Source of the DNA: Echinostoma caproni
Taxonomy: Eukaryota > Platyhelminthes > Trematoda > Plagiorchiida > Echinostomatidae
DNA: 64,000 nucleotides
Assembly: GCA_900618425.1 (NCBI GenBank)
Contig: UZAN01039671.1
Span: 41,305-105,304 of the forward strand
Direction: 5' to 3'
Both the position numbers and the translations under genes were made by a program. Within the stretch, counting starts at the first letter, position 1, and each line of letters begins with the position of its first letter. Below are positions 15,001-30,000 of the stretch, in pieces. The notes under the pieces are model-generated. The model was not told where the DNA came from and did not search any database. It worked only from the letters and a program-made list of their open reading frames with translations.

Positions 15001-18000
15001 GTTCCGTGGTCGGCTTGGTGACCATGCTGCAAAAGATGGCGAGCAACTGAGTATGCAGGTGTTCTGTGCGGCTGGCTTGATCGGCTGGTTGTTTGTGTAG
15101 TCCTCAATCTGATACGTTCGCGTTTGACCCATGCTGGTATATGTTCTGCCACTCGGTTGCACACCTGCCTCAATGTTCTGCCCACGTAAACGGATGTGCA
15201 AAAACATTGAAATTCATAGATGACGTGTGATTTGGTGGACATATGGAGTAGTGATTTCACCAAGGGCATCCAAATCTGGGTTTTGGTGAAGTGATTGACC
15301 AGATTTGCAGAAAACTGTCTGAAGATGGCACATATTTTGCGGAAAATCCGGTCACTCAATTCAACACAACCCAAATTTTGAAGCCTTTTGTGAAATCACC
15401 ACTCTCTCTCTGTCCACCAAATCCTACGTAATATATAAATTAAATCGTGCTCCATTATAGTGTTGTATGCATTAGGTTTATTTTAGGAAATAATTGCTTT
15501 AAATTGATATTTAATTGTATATGTGGAATTCCTCGAATTTCTTAGATGCATAATACAAATGAATGTTAGTATTTGATTGGTGCAACTCGTCTTCCCATTC
15601 CAAAATATCAACTTTCGGTTTAAGGGAATAATGGCTGGGAAAAAGCCAATCTAAGTAAGTGATTTTGATAACGTTTTACTACGGATGGATTGAGACAACT
15701 GTCTAACGTTCTGTCGTGCACCCAATGAGTTTTATTGTTGCTTTGTCTTATGGTAAAACAGAAATTCTGACGCAAAATTCACTTTGTTTGAATGATCAAT
15801 ATTGCCAACAGATGTCTCCGTTTTCTCGTGGATTTTACACTCTGTAAACCAGTGGAAAATCATTTTCTTATGATTCTGGACTTTCTTCTCGCCGTCTCGG
15901 TAATTCTAAGGCAACAACAGGGTCTACTTTGTTTGAAATTGACGGCAAATTCCTCGAAATTACCAAAACAAACCTAATGAGAATGGGTCAATCAAACTAA
16001 ATCCACTTTGAACTTTATGTGATGCACTACGAGTTTCACTAGTCCGTCGAATTCCCCGCAGACACTCAATCAGAAAGCTTTTGTAAAGGGGACCTCATCC
16101 CGCCAGTGCTGAACAAAACCTCGCGAACAAAGTTTGAGACAAATACACAATTGCTTAGCGTTATCTTGCCAAATAAGTCGAATTTCCTAAGCATCACTGC
16201 TCCTATCATATCATTAAGGTGAATAGCCTTGATTCAGCGTTTCCAAGTCTCTCGGTGATGAATGGCGATTTGTCATAAAGGCTGATCAATTTAAGAGTTA
16301 ACCACTCCTTCCGTCTCTTGTGGTTATCAGTCGAGTGATTTGACAGAAGTAATTACTGCTATAACTATCACTACTACCACTAGCACTGCCAATGCTAGAG
16401 ATGCTAATGCTTGTCCTATCCTCATTATCACCCAAATTACCATTACTAATGACAATACTAACGTGAATACTCACTTGATGCCAATCACAAGGCGGTATTT
16501 CCTACGTTTACTATGTTTGCACACCGGTCATGATGTCCGTTGTTCTGTTCCACTTCGAACATTATGTTCGTCTGATAATCAGCTGTTGCATGCAACTGGA
16601 GCTGTTTTGAAGCTACACATTAATCGGATCATTGAGCTTGGATCTTGGATGCGTGTTTCCGAGAGGCAACACACATCAATCTCTAGACTTTCGAGCGTAC
16701 AAGCCGGTGACTGGGGGGGGACGGCAGTTCATACGCCTTTCGGATGGGGCCAACTATCCAGAGTACCCGGATTGGCCTTGAGCCTCGCACTTGCCGGTGA
16801 GCATCACGGTGGTCAACTCCAAAGATGAACTTTGGAGACCGGTTCGGTTGCGCCGAAGATTCGTGCCACTATGAGCTTTTTACGCCAGGTGTGGGTGGTT
16901 TGGAATCAGGGTTTAGCCAACCCCCATAGACTGACTACCAGTGGTCAGTCAACTCGGTGGATAGCGCCGGGCGTTCGTCGTTGCCCTCCCACTTTAGTGG
17001 TAACACCTCTGCCACGAGAAGCTATTTGAGGCGCTTGGTCCGTTGGGAGCATTTCTAGAGGATTTTGGTACGAATGGCCATTTCGGGGCCCGATACACCA
17101 ACTCCCGACCATAATGAGTCATTTGGTGGCTTGACGATACACACCGCTAAAAAAACATTCTGATTCAAAAGAGGATCGTCAGAAAAACAAAGATCTCTTA
17201 GAAATAAAATATGCCTTACCCACTGATTTCAGGAAAACTAGATTTTTTCCGGCACACTCAACCGTCTGCACTAGATTTAAAACGGAATTGGAAATACCTT
17301 CCATTCCCGTGGGATTATTCAATAGTTAGATGAGTTAGTTTTAAGACAATGATTCGTGTAAACGTAATTTGTGTATGAGTATCCAGGGGAATCAATCCAT
17401 TATTTTTACTTTAGGAAATTTCAACTTATGTGCAACAAATTCGTATGGTGCATTTGATCGTGGAAGATGATAAAGTCCACGACTGGTACTAATGGATTAT
17501 TGAAATCTGTCTGAAAAATTCTTGCGAAATCGTTATCATTGTTTTTTACCCAATTCTAGTGAGAACTTGAATAATCTACTTTAGTCCATTTCCGTTTCAT
17601 GGCATGCTGAGATACTGTCCGTTTTGTGCTTAGAGAAGCGTTCATGAAAAATAGGATCGGGGCTAGCAGGATGAAATTCACAAGAACTAAGTAACTAGGG
17701 AAATATGACAATAACCTTGCAGATCTAACTGTATGTCCTAGGTGTCTACTAACTTTTCGCTGATTTATCGTCTAATATAACAGTTGATTTGTTAAGAAAT
17801 CACATTTCTGCAAACAGTAATTGCCCAAGTAAAATAACTACATAACTATAGACAGATGGCATGGCAGCAGGTAGTCCACATAGTAACAGCAATTTCAAGC
17901 TCACCTCAGACGTGAACGGCAGTTTGACTGTTACAGGTAATCTCAAGTCGGGTGTAAAAATGTTAGCCCATTCAGAACTTCTTAGGTAGTATAAAGTAGA

Positions 18001-21000
18001 AAACTTCGACTTCACACTCTTGATGGATATATGCATTACGGACGATTAAATTGGACTGATTGGGTGTAATGTGGACTGCGGTAACCCAAATCCAACACAT
18101 GGAGTGTCCAATAGCTACATTTTTCCGCCTTCTTATTCACAGCTCAATGTAACGGCCCATGTGATCAATGTGAGTGTGGTTATCAATTTTGAGTTTTTCA
18201 TGGTAAAATTTAACAGGAACATAACAAGAAAATACAGGTGTTTCTTTCGGTCAGTTGTCAGCAAACCACATCTTGCATTTAGATGATTCCACCAAATCGA
18301 TAGCAATAATTCTTCAAATCTATGGTAAAGTAAATGGCATAGCTATCTGAAATCTGACCAGCCTTCATGTGTTCAAGTCTCACGTTGGCTCATCATTCAC
18401 AAATCTTCCGTCAAACTCGGAATTTTCGAGAAGGAACCGATTCAACGAACTCGAGCTCTAATCAAAAATGAAAACAATCGGAATAACTAATCAAAAAATT
18501 CGTTTCACAAAAATTGATTTGAATATCTTCTTTTTGGCGATTTTGTGCACTGATGAAGTTCACAAAATTTACAGGAACGTATTATGTCTTTCACATTCAT
18601 TTCCTTCCTCTGATTTACGAATCACAACGCATTTATGAATCCGAACATCTGACCGGGGGGGGGAGTAAATATTTGATCCCATAGCATCGGATTTTCTGTG
18701 TATTATTGAATATCAATGATGTGAAATACGTCTGAGGGAATGAATACAATCATTAGGAGTAAAATTTTGAGTTGTTGTTGCAATAATATTATGTAATCAT
18801 GAATCCTGTTATAATAGAGAATTGCTTACTATTTTCAATAACAGCTTGTCAAGTACAATCATGCATTCCTGGTACGTACACCCTAGTGTTTGATACGGTT
18901 ATTTTAACTAACTACATTATATATATATATTCGCAGATCGGGGCTTGAGATAGCAACCAAAGAGATACCAAATATGTCACTTCTCGTTAAATCATTCAGC
19001 ACACATTTGAGCTGTTTACCAGAACTGCTACAGTTTGTTAGTTCATTTGGCTCGTCAACCACAACTTAGAAAAGCATGCCATAAAATCGATTTATCAGTT
19101 TTTTACAAATCCAGGGCTCTCCTGTGGGCTTGGATACACATATGAGATCACAAATGTCAGGCTTCGCTTCACGTTACATTCAATTCACCATTGACTCCCT
19201 AGTGGTAATTTGGGATAATGAATTTGCAAGAATGAATCATAAGTCTAATCCTTCCCGATTGCATGGTTGGCTCAATGGATTGAGGATCAGGCGAAAATAT
19301 GAGTCCACGGATGCTGACATGCATCTGAGAGTTCAATGTGACCTGTTCGGAACTGTAAAACGAACACCACGCATGGGCTTTCTGTTCTCCTCTGTTGAAC
19401 CATTCACCGAACTAGTATTCCCGTGCGAATCAATTGAAATTTCTCAACCAGAAGCGCCTTGCACTAAGCTATAATACTCACAAAACGCCGTCAGAACCCT
19501 GATGAAAAGAAGTATCATTTTCTCTCTCGTTTTTTCACAAGATCAATATAAAAATAGCAAATGCTTCTACTTTGATACTGAGGTATATACTTATGTTTTC
19601 TCTCTTTGGCCTTGACAATCGATCAAGCTATCAGCGGAAAACAAGTCTTTTTGTTAAAAGCGGCAAATTATTCAGGTCGCAAGACAAGAATATTGATTGA
19701 CAGGAGTTTGTTTCTGTGTTTAGGCTCATACAAATGATAAAAGTTAAATGCAAACTGTGTATTGACGAAAACGATACTGATGTGCATTGAACGCTTCGGT
19801 AGTGGTTTCATAATCAATTGTTTGCATGTTGGTATTGATAAACGAGAAATAAATGCCCGTCACCTGCCTGAATCAAAAGAATGGAAGATCAAATGGAAGG
19901 TTATTGAAAAAAGCTGCAGCAATAACATTATACGTTAAGTAATATACAGGTATTGATCAAACTCGTGTAACATCACCCTCATCTTGGAAATACATTTCAG
20001 TCTCCAATATAATACTTCTATATTGTTGGCTATGGCTAAAGTATATTTATTCGTGATTTTATCGCCCACTTCTTAGTTCTCTTCTATCGTCGTTTGAATT
20101 ATCGTGACCTTGAGCGTTGCGATGCAATTTGTAGTAGATCGAAAGTTACAAATCAGATTTGAAAAGCAGTTTAGGCGAATCAGCGTGGCAGTTCATTCTT
20201 TTTAAAAGATGATTTCTGTTCCATTACAGTGTTCATTAAGTTGAGCACACTTATTCTTAAATTCCTTGTCTCTTTTAATTCAGTTCACATTAAATAATTA
20301 AGGTAATGAAAGTATTTCAACTTAGCTAAAGTGATCAGTTAACTGGCTACAAAATACCCAGGTAATATCTACAATAGGGAAAGAACTAAAAACGTATTCC
20401 AAGAAAATACCAGTTTATCTTTGAAAAAGTACCTTGACGTGTGCGGCTCGTTGAGTTACTACCATATCCAAACCGGATGAAAGAGTTGAAAGTTTTTGTC
20501 ATATAATGGAAGTCTAGGGACCTCTTAATCAAGAGGCACATATATCCGATGATTCCGTTGGCGTCTTGTGGAAGTGCTTTCGTGTGAACATGAATCCAAT
20601 TTGTTGCACATTCAACGAAATTTCTCCATGAAAACAAAAAAACCGAGAGGGAGAAAATGGGCTAGATCAAAGTAAGATGATGGTTGCATTTGATCGCAGC
20701 GGAGAAGAGTTCCACAAAACCTATCTGCAGGATAGTCCAGGCTGATTAATCGTTTTTCCCTCACGTTTTCTTTTGGAAAATGATGGTGCAATTTAAAGTG
20801 CAGATGAGGCTACCTAATATAAAGCAACAACCATCAAATCATGGTGCGTAATGATTTTACCAACAAATGCAGATAGCGCCATCCGTCAATCAGTCAAAGG
20901 GCTCATCTCACTGGTGGTCAAACGGTAATTCAGTATATGGAGAAAGCTGATTTACTGAACTAGTTTGCTAATAAAAAATAAAGAAGTACACATTCATCCC

Positions 21001-24000
21001 TGACGAACTAAGACGGAAGTAAATACTGAATGATTTTGTATTGATCTCCTGTACGCACCAGGCTGGATATCGCAAAATGTTTTTGCATTGCTGAGGGAGT
21101 TTGTCCGTAACTGCTGCTCTTCAACTGCATTCAAGGAAGGTATATTTTTCAGAGATGAAGACTGGTATATCATCGCGCTTGGAGTTTGTGGCAAAAAACT
21201 GTTAGACCTAATCCATTGTTAATTTTTCACACTTATCCAGTCCCTAGAGGGGTGAAGTTCAACGTCAAATTCATTTAAATACCGCGCAGCACCTGAGATT
21301 TTAATTTGATCAAAAACGTTCTACTGTATCAGAAACAGGGATGTCAGTTGTCTCGAAATTGGTCGTCAATGATTAGTGTGTGTGTGTGTGTATTACAGTA
21401 AACTGGTGAATTCTATTTAGCAGTGAACTAAGTGGATTGCATGCTAAAGTTACTGCCTCCAGTGCTCAAAAATGGAGAAGAGCTAATGGAACATGAACGA
21501 GATGAAAGTGCAATACCTATACGAAGTCTACGGGTCATTTCAATTAAAACACTTTCTAGTTACGTTTTCTACTGTTAGTTTGTTATTTTACATTCGATGC
21601 ACCAGCAACCATCGTCCAAATCGCGAAATCGTGCATTTTACTGGCATTCAGCTCATAGCAGCAAATACATAAGTGGGTATTATATCAGATATGTTCCGAT
21701 TGGTGTGAGTGAATATTACATTCAATCCCGTGCACGAGGCTGAAATAACGAAGCATTGTGAGGAACGAATGTGATGAAAATCAGGATGTTTCACGAGTTT
21801 CGTTAATAGCTGTATGTTTTGCATATTATATGTATGCATATATATAAATATATAGATATATATATATATATAGATCTGTTTGCAGACGTTTTATCATCAT
21901 CATCCATCAAAGAGCGGCCAATAGATAATAACAACCAGGAAATTTGATCGATGGAAAGCAAACACTACCATTCAAATTTAGAGTATCAAGTTGGATTATC
22001 CCATTCGATTGTTGAGAAGCACCAGGCACTCGTAATGGTCTTGGGTGTGTGTCACTCCTTAGAAGCACGTTAAATACCCTCTAGTTGAATGCACTAAAAT
22101 TCGATGGAAATACTTGTGATAACCGGCAAATACATATATATGTGCATATATCCCTAGTTTTTAGACCAGAATGTGTGACAAATAAATAATGGTACAATAA
22201 TTTTTGTATGTCGCTTGTGAAAAGATCAGTAACCTCGGTGGAATTGGAACCCACATATGGACGACGCCTACGCTTTGCCTACGCGAAGGCTTTACAGGCT
22301 GAGCTACGAGGCCACACCGATAGTACTGATCTTTTCACATTCGAATTTACCCATCCAATTTACAGAGGCATATGGCATCCACCAGTTAGCATGTAAGCTG
22401 ACTGCCCCGACAGGTTTCCCTTAGAATTCGCCGGAGTCCCCTGAATGAGCTTCTTCGAATGTGAAAATATCAGTGCTATCGGTGTGGCCTCGAAGCTCAG
22501 CTGGTAGAGCGTGCGCGTACAAAGCGTGGGCGGCGTTCATGCGTGGGTTCGAATCCCACCGAGGCCTCTGAACGTTGTACAATCTCGACATACAAACTTC
22601 AAATCTGCCAAACAACAATTTGAACAATAATCTATATAAAAGAACGTTCCACGATCGACCGTGTGGCTCAGAAGTAAGGCTCTGAAGCCCAGCCGGAAGG
22701 TTTGCGATTCGAGTCCTGACAGAGACTGTCGTAGGGCTTCCAAACAGAAAGAAATAGCTGTCTAGTACTCCATTTAGGCTATCACAAACATTTCTATTGC
22801 ATTTAAACAATCAACAAATGAGCAGAAGGGTACTTGAATTCATTGACCAAGGTGTGAACAAGTTAAGTAATTTATGGTGCGCAGAAAATTCGTTCATTTT
22901 ACTAATTTTCTGATTGACTCCGTCTAAGATTGAAAAATCGATTTCACTCAGCCACGCTTTACACCATAGTACAAAGCTTAGGAAGCACCTGATAGCTGTT
23001 ACCTACTTATGAGGAATTATCTGCAGTGAATAATCACTGGATGCACTGGGATTCGAACACAGTGATGATGGCCTAGCAACGTGATAAATGAATCCAATAA
23101 GCATTCTGGAGTGACTCTCAGGACCTTGTGATTGCATGAATCAAGCCCCGGTTGATCACGGCAATTGAGTGCGTAGTGAAACTCAATGTAATCACCCACC
23201 CGGGATGTATTCGGAGGACAATGTATACATATAGGTAGGAAGTAGCACTTGAATCAGCCGGCACTAGTCTGTATAGCTTTAACTCATACGAGGTGTTCAA
23301 AATCCTGAATTATAGAATCTAGAATAACTGGGCATTCTCAATCAGACCCTGGGGATTCCCGAAGAATATTGGTTGATTTAAAAAAAACATAAGAAGCAGG
23401 AAAATATCTTCGAGACATTTGAATATGAATGACCGATCTTGATGAATTGTACCACTCTGGGTGAAAATTCAGTCGGAAAACAAGAAGTGAAACCACGTGG
23501 GAGAAAACAAAGCTCTTTTAATACATAGAATTTGAATATTGCTCTTTACCTTTGGTGAAAGCAGAGGAGGATTTAGCTGGACAGAAAAAATACCCACCGT
23601 CAGATGACCTTGATCGCGAGCACTCTTTGTGTCATAGTAAAGCAGCATTGAGGCTGAAACAAACAAAGCACTTTATGTAGTCCATTTTTAGTTTTGAGTA
23701 AATTTGCCTTGACCCTTAAATCTTTTTCATCCATATCGATAGTTCAGTGGTGAAAAATATCATTTTATACAGGTTTTCCCTGTCCTCACGAATCTGACTC
23801 AAATAGTCGTTAATTTCTCTTCAATTTTCTGAACTGTCGTTTGGTAACCACACTGTGGAAGTGGCCGAACGCGTTTTCCACCTCGGGACTTGCATAAGGG
23901 TTGGCGGAGGTGAAGTTCAGGAGACCTCTCAACGTATGATTAAGACCAGGTTAGCGTTGGCTAATCTATGACATCTCTGGCGTTGGCATGACTTGTCCCT

Positions 24001-27000
24001 TCCGGTGAAAGAAAGTGTGTTGTGCAACAGTTTGCCCTATAATGCTGTACAGCCTTGAAACTTGTTCTCTCAGAACAGATTGTGTCTAACAACCATCCGT
24101 CTTTGACAACCATTTTTTGCCTAGCATGGTCCGGGTATGATGGGAGAATAGCGATGAGGTCAGACGACGTATGTAGAAGTCAGATAGTCTTTCAGTGAGG
24201 TGGCTCATTTACTTCCTACTGATGCCTGAACAATATCTAACATATTATGCACTATTTACAGACATTGTTATAGACCGAAATAAAAACCGCGAAGTGAACA
24301 GCCTATGACTTCGCGTAAACGGTTGAAGCGGTTGTTGATTCGGTTTCCCGGCACTTAGGCTGCGTCCCCAAAGATTCAGCTTGTCTTTGGCAAGAGACAC
24401 TGCGAGATATAACAACTAAAGGATGTCTGTGGCTTGAATGTACACTCCTTTCTGTTTGGAATCCCGGAATTAAAATACAACGGTAAAAACTGTCTAGTGA
24501 CCAAGTAAACAATGTTGTTATTCCCGTAATTGACAGTTTTTGTTCTCTCTCTTTCATTTTGTTTCTGTAATTTTTCTCAACCCGTGGCGCTGTTGACGCC
24601 GTAACGGAAAACACAAGTATTACATATTCCTATATTTATTCTAAAAATAATCATTTTGACGGCACTGGAGCCAGGGTGAAGAAGTCCATCGGCAAAATAT
24701 ACCTGTTTCAACATTGGATACAAAGTTCAAAACTAAACATTTTTAGACTTACAATGCTGGGCGATGATAAACTTCTGAATAACAATTAAAAATTTATTCA
24801 ATCAACAGCGTTTAGCGAATACACAAACGGACCACGTAAGTTCTTTTCTTATGCAACTATTGCATCACAAATGGGTTAAGTAGTTTGAACAGGATAAAAA
24901 AAGTCGGTGTTTAATTTGCCTGACGAAATAAAACGCAGTCAACCATACATGACACAACTCAAAGTGATTGAACTCACTCACGAAAGCAAGGTGTTGATTT
25001 TGTTGTATGAGTTTACGTGATGCGTTGCGGTCAAACATTTCCTATTTCATCCGATTAGTCAAAGCTTTCGTCAGAAATTTCATTGATTTCCAAATGCAAA
25101 GTAGTGACAGAATTTGTGTAAGATGGCAAAACGGACACAAACATGGCGGAAATGCGTCGTGTTTCATTTTAACTAAAGCTCATCACAGTCTTTCTCTGAA
25201 ATGATAAGCTACCGCATTTATTCTGGAAAGTTATATCAAGGTCAGTTTTTTTTATTCGTGCTGGGAACACGCTGGGAACAATTTATCATCAGTATCAGGG
25301 ACTGAAACGCATGTGATTCACTTCCGTGGCATTTGGTTCACCATCATTTAGTTTCATTACAAATATAAACCTTACTTCCTGTGGCGTTAATTTCGGAGTC
25401 GGGAAAATCTGTTCAACTTTCAAGTAGTCCACCCAAGAAATCTGTTGTTTTAAAAAAATGTCTTGGAACCGAATTGGTGATTTTTCAATCGTGGTTCAGT
25501 TTTACGTGTTCAGCAAAACAACACACACACACACGGTATTTCAGGTGAGTCACGCAAACACCGCTGACACATAGAACCCTCTTCGTTCGACCGGCATAGA
25601 TTACAGCAGTAGAGGCAAAACAAAATCTATGATGTGAAAAATACTTCTCGTGCAAAACTTCGCACTTCCAGATACTCGAGAAATAGTGCACTGCGGATGT
25701 GGAAGTTCAATACGCTTAATATCGAAATCGTTTGCATCGACATAGGCTGATCCCGCCACTTTATTTCAAATTAGAACTGTAAGGAAGTTAATAATCTTAT
25801 AGGATGGATAAAAAACGAACATAATTTTTTTTAATTTAGTTGTATGTACCATGGCTCCTTGTTGTTGGAACAACATAGAAACACATGGGCTCTCCGAAAT
25901 CACATCGTGAATGAGTTTATTTGACGTTCAGATTTAGGAGTGATTGACCCTTGTCGGAGATAGTATCTGGAACGACCACAACACGGTGAACAGTGAAAAG
26001 CCGGGCCCCAGCTGCGTTGGTTTCTTGATCGCGAAACATGAAAATGTTTTTGCATTCCCAAACTAGACGATCAAAAATCTGGCTTTTACTCTTTCTCTCT
26101 CCTTAATTCTTCGATTTCTTATGGGTGGCAAATACCTAGCGTCACATAAAAGGGGTCTCGGGATTTTGATGGTCAGACCGAACACGGATAAATTGTATCC
26201 CGCAATCAGCAATATTTCAATGCTACTTTGAGTGTTGTTTTACATGTACGCCAGCTTCTATCCTTGATGACTTCATTGTTGGGCAGTTTTTGGCAGTCGT
26301 TTATTATTTCCTATGCGCATTAGTACCTGTTCGCAAATGTTAGGAAGCACGCTATTTGGTCGTGTTTAATTGAACGATAGGTGAGCATTGTTTTTATTTT
26401 TAGGGGATGTTTTGTCTGTTCTCCAAGCTTAACAATCTGTTTCCAATCATTACATTACCAGCCCAGTTGATATTGTCAGTGCTTGGGAAGTGGACGATTT
26501 AAGAGTGTGTTCCAGTGCCGCTAAGTATTCCGTATTTGTGGTTTTTATGAGATTGAAGTGTTAAGTCTTTTAATGCCGATTCCTATGTCATCCTCTATGA
26601 TCAGGTTGTTGGAGAGAATGCGGATCCGATTTTCTTTTTTATATCGGTTCGCAGATGATTATCCGACGTGCGAGGTCTTCTTGACAGAGCCAGTTTTGTG
26701 CATTCCTTTGATATTTTTGTCACCTCGATTGCCACAGTCACAGACAATAACGATTTCACCTGGACTGGGAGTGAATAAATTGCGAAGCACGGTGAACAGC
26801 CAAAATTGAGTTCAGTTTATCCGAGCTGCGAAAACCGGTTTTGAGTGCTTTTGAATATAATGTTAGGGCGGGAAACGCGATCGATTGTTTGGATGCCATA
26901 CAACACAGAGATTATAAGGAAAGTAGGGCACTGGTTATGAGACTCGAACAAATAATGAAAATCTTATGATCATAATCGCTCGAGCAGCACTGTAATAAAC

Positions 27001-30000
27001 CAAGCATGATCTGAACTATGCTCAACCAATTTCAATGTTGCTGAATAATCACTTGTGCCATGCACACCGGTTATTATTGATTTCTTTATTCGGTTGAACC
27101 AATGACTTTCAGATTCGAATTATCACGTATTTTGATCACTTTTGCAATCATATCACTAATGCGTCACTGGTTTTTTTTAATTTTTCCTGTTATCAGCCAG
27201 CTCTGGATGTTCGTCTTGCTCAGGTAGGTTTTGTGTCTTCGTCTTCTCCTGCTTCATCAACAGGTGCTCTCTCTCTGACTTTTAGATCTCAGGATCAAAC
27301 TGTATTTTTTTAACTTTATGACCAGGAGTAACATATTCACAGTTAATTCAGAGTCTTTTTTGAGTATCCTTATGCAATCAATAATATTTATTATAACTGA
27401 TAACACGGTAGACTTCATCTGCACGTGAATTTAACCGTTTTCCCGGTAAACCATAAACTCTGGAGGTATCAAGTTCCAGGTCGTTCTCGCTGGAGTAGCT
27501 TACAATGCACACAGAGTTCCTAACACCGAACAAGGCGGTAGACAACCACAATTGATGAACTGCAAGTGGAACGAAAGTTAGGCTTGATTGATTGGATTCA
27601 ATAACTACCATGAGTGAATACGACATTTGAAGAAGTGAATAACGCAGTTACTGCAAAGTAAACTTTACAGGCTTGTTATGAAAAATATAATTTATAATAC
27701 TGTGCGGTCGTTTGCAATCACATCGAAGAATCTGACATAATGATAATCAGCTAATGTAGTTATTATATGGTGAGATTGGAAAAAAGGAACGAATGCACCG
27801 TCCAGTTGTCCTTTGACTAGGCCTGAATGTGCTTTAATTTGCATTTGTTCGATACTTTAATTGATTTTGTCCTCTTCAGCGTGCCATGGGGGTACGTTCT
27901 AACTACATGTTTTTCTGTATCCGATGCATAGCATTCACGTTAAACAACGCAGGTCATTCATTTTCCATTTCTCTGAAGCTAATTAGTAAATTACCATTTA
28001 CCAGAAATCTAACTAACTCTGAATTTCTACAATGTTCAATAAACTGAATTGACTGCTTATGGAGAGAAGGCAAACCGTTTGTACCAGACCAAGCATCAAT
28101 AGTTTTGCGTAGAGCTTTGTACACAAGTGATTAAACAATTGAAATATGTGTCCAACTGTCAGCCACAAAACGCAACCTATATTTATCAATCAAGTACGTA
28201 AGCCGACTTGAGAGGTTGACCACGTATAGTTGATTAGTTAATTCAGTGCGATTTGAAATACGTGATGCGATTGCCTGAGTTTAACTAACCCAACTGATAA
28301 AAAGTAGGCAATAAGACGTACTGAACGATCAGATTCATTGCTCAGCAACTGATGAGTTGTGCATATTCACTTTTGTTCCTTCTAGGTTGCAGCGCATGCA
28401 CAAGTAGTTCACGTACGTTAAAGTATAATAATCAAAAGCTTATTCTCAATACGCACGTTAGAAGCTGGTAATTTATACTTGGAGATGATTTGGATCTCTA
28501 GTATGTGACTTTCGTAGATAACTTGGTAATCGATCAATGAACAACTTCCAACTTAGATATGCCTGGTTAACTTCGTGGTATGCTTTATATTTTAACTCAC
28601 CTATCAAAGAAACGACAATTTAAAAGGGGGAAGTATTACGGTACTACTACTCGCAAGTAGTAAGAAACCAAATCGAACCAAATGTCAACCGATCAAAGCG
28701 ATACAGTGAATGTCATGGGCTGGATAAACCCCGGAATTTTCCTTAAGGAAGAAAACGCACAAATCTACTACTATTTTTACGAAATAAATATGTCTTTGTA
28801 TGGAGATATGTTTTCGAAAAGCGCACTTGAGTTGCTTAGTATACCAGGTTCCTGTTTCGCACAGATCAACCAAAAAAACCTAGTGCAATGATCATTTCGA
28901 GACAAAGATTGATCTGTTCGGAAGAAACCTTGCTAACGTCAGCTATATATACGAGTTGAACAATGTATCCACGTATATACTTTTGAGTTCAAAATACTTC
29001 ACCTATTTTAAGTTGTCGTGGCTCAGAGGTCTATATCCCCTGTCAGTTACATCTTGACAGAAAACAGGCTCCCGCGGAACCGGTCAAATTAGACATACCA
29101 GTCGACAGTTACCTAAAACACCTGGTTGTGAAACGGACTTGCCACAGTGATCCGGAGGGCATTAATGAAGTGTCTGATCAAAAGTGAATCATTTTGTAGC
29201 GGTCATCTTACGTCATCTACGGAAACTAAAGCACCGGCCTAACCAAAGCAATAGCCATTCAGATCAACAACTCCGCATTGTACACAGTCTGACTCTATTC
29301 ACACTTTGAAATGGCCATTGCCATTCGATGTGACACAAGCGCATTTGGTTTAAATCCCCAGGAAAAATTGGAATACTTTAGTCATACAAAGATTCAACTC
29401 AACTGAGCACAACTTATTGACAACACCGTCTACTCCATTTGAAGAGTCAATCCTGACTGCTGTTGTTACTTTGCGATCGCATAAGAATGTATACGCCTCA
29501 GAATGAATTATCGAATAGAAATCGTATGAAGTCTTTTTAAGGGAGTACAGATACCAGATGAATAAAATAAAAAGAAAAGTATCACGTCTGAATCCGAATA
29601 ACGGAATGAAACTGTACCGGTTTGGCCCTGAACGATAGATAAGCTGAACAGAGTTGGTGAATAAATATGCGCTGAATGTCACGTTTTATGCCTAACCCGT
29701 ACGTGGATCATCAGCATACTATCTCCTTCTTTACTCTTTTAGAGTATTGCGGAGGTTCTGGCCGCTCAGGTAAGCGGTTTTCTTTAAATTCAAAATGATC
29801 TGATTTATACTGAAATTCTTTCACACTTATCTGTGAACTGAACTATTCCTTCCAAAACAAAAGCAACTTCAGACGCAAACAAATGTATTCCCCCCATACA
29901 CTTTCATGCGCCGGTTTTGATTGCTCTCTTTTTGGCCGCCAATTTGGATAAAAGAGCTAGATGGAAATTGGGAATTTTGAAAGCAAATTCAAGCGGAAGA

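Larger units (their letters stand above)
13927..18142 (+). other. Long intron with retroelement debris
   Basis: Contains the Penelope remnant (14868-15374, minus) and the second family E repeat (16690-17150). 16340-16500 is an ACT/ATC-rich low-complexity run that translates to Thr/Ile-rich peptide and is not a gene. No further micro-exon was accepted. Confidence 0.6.
18872..24808 (+). other. Longest exon-free interval (5.9 kb)
   Basis: Holds an unassigned 116-codon frame (19124-19474), the family C and D repeats at 21985-22805, a SINE-tail fragment at 22970-23010 and the RTE-like remnant at 23860-24240. No micro-exon passing the register test was found. Confidence 0.55.

Noticed and set aside
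16192..16218. 27-nt window with AG and GTGAAT
   Set aside because: Phase 1 contains TAA and the acceptor tract is poor.
16340..16828. 162-codon Thr/Ile-rich frame
   Set aside because: Starts in ACT/ATC low-complexity sequence and ends in the family E repeat.
19919..19948. 30-nt window ending at GTATTG
   Set aside because: Phase 1 contains TAA. A similar 30-nt window near 20332-20361 fails the same way.
22486..22566. Functional tRNA gene
   Set aside because: The sequence is one of several diverged copies with shared flanks, so it is treated as a repeat, although the fold is good.
25747..25779. 33-nt window with donor GTAAGG
   Set aside because: Phase 1 starts with TGA.
28511..28522. 12-nt window (CDF) after ggatctctag
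   Set aside because: The donor GTAGAT is atypical.
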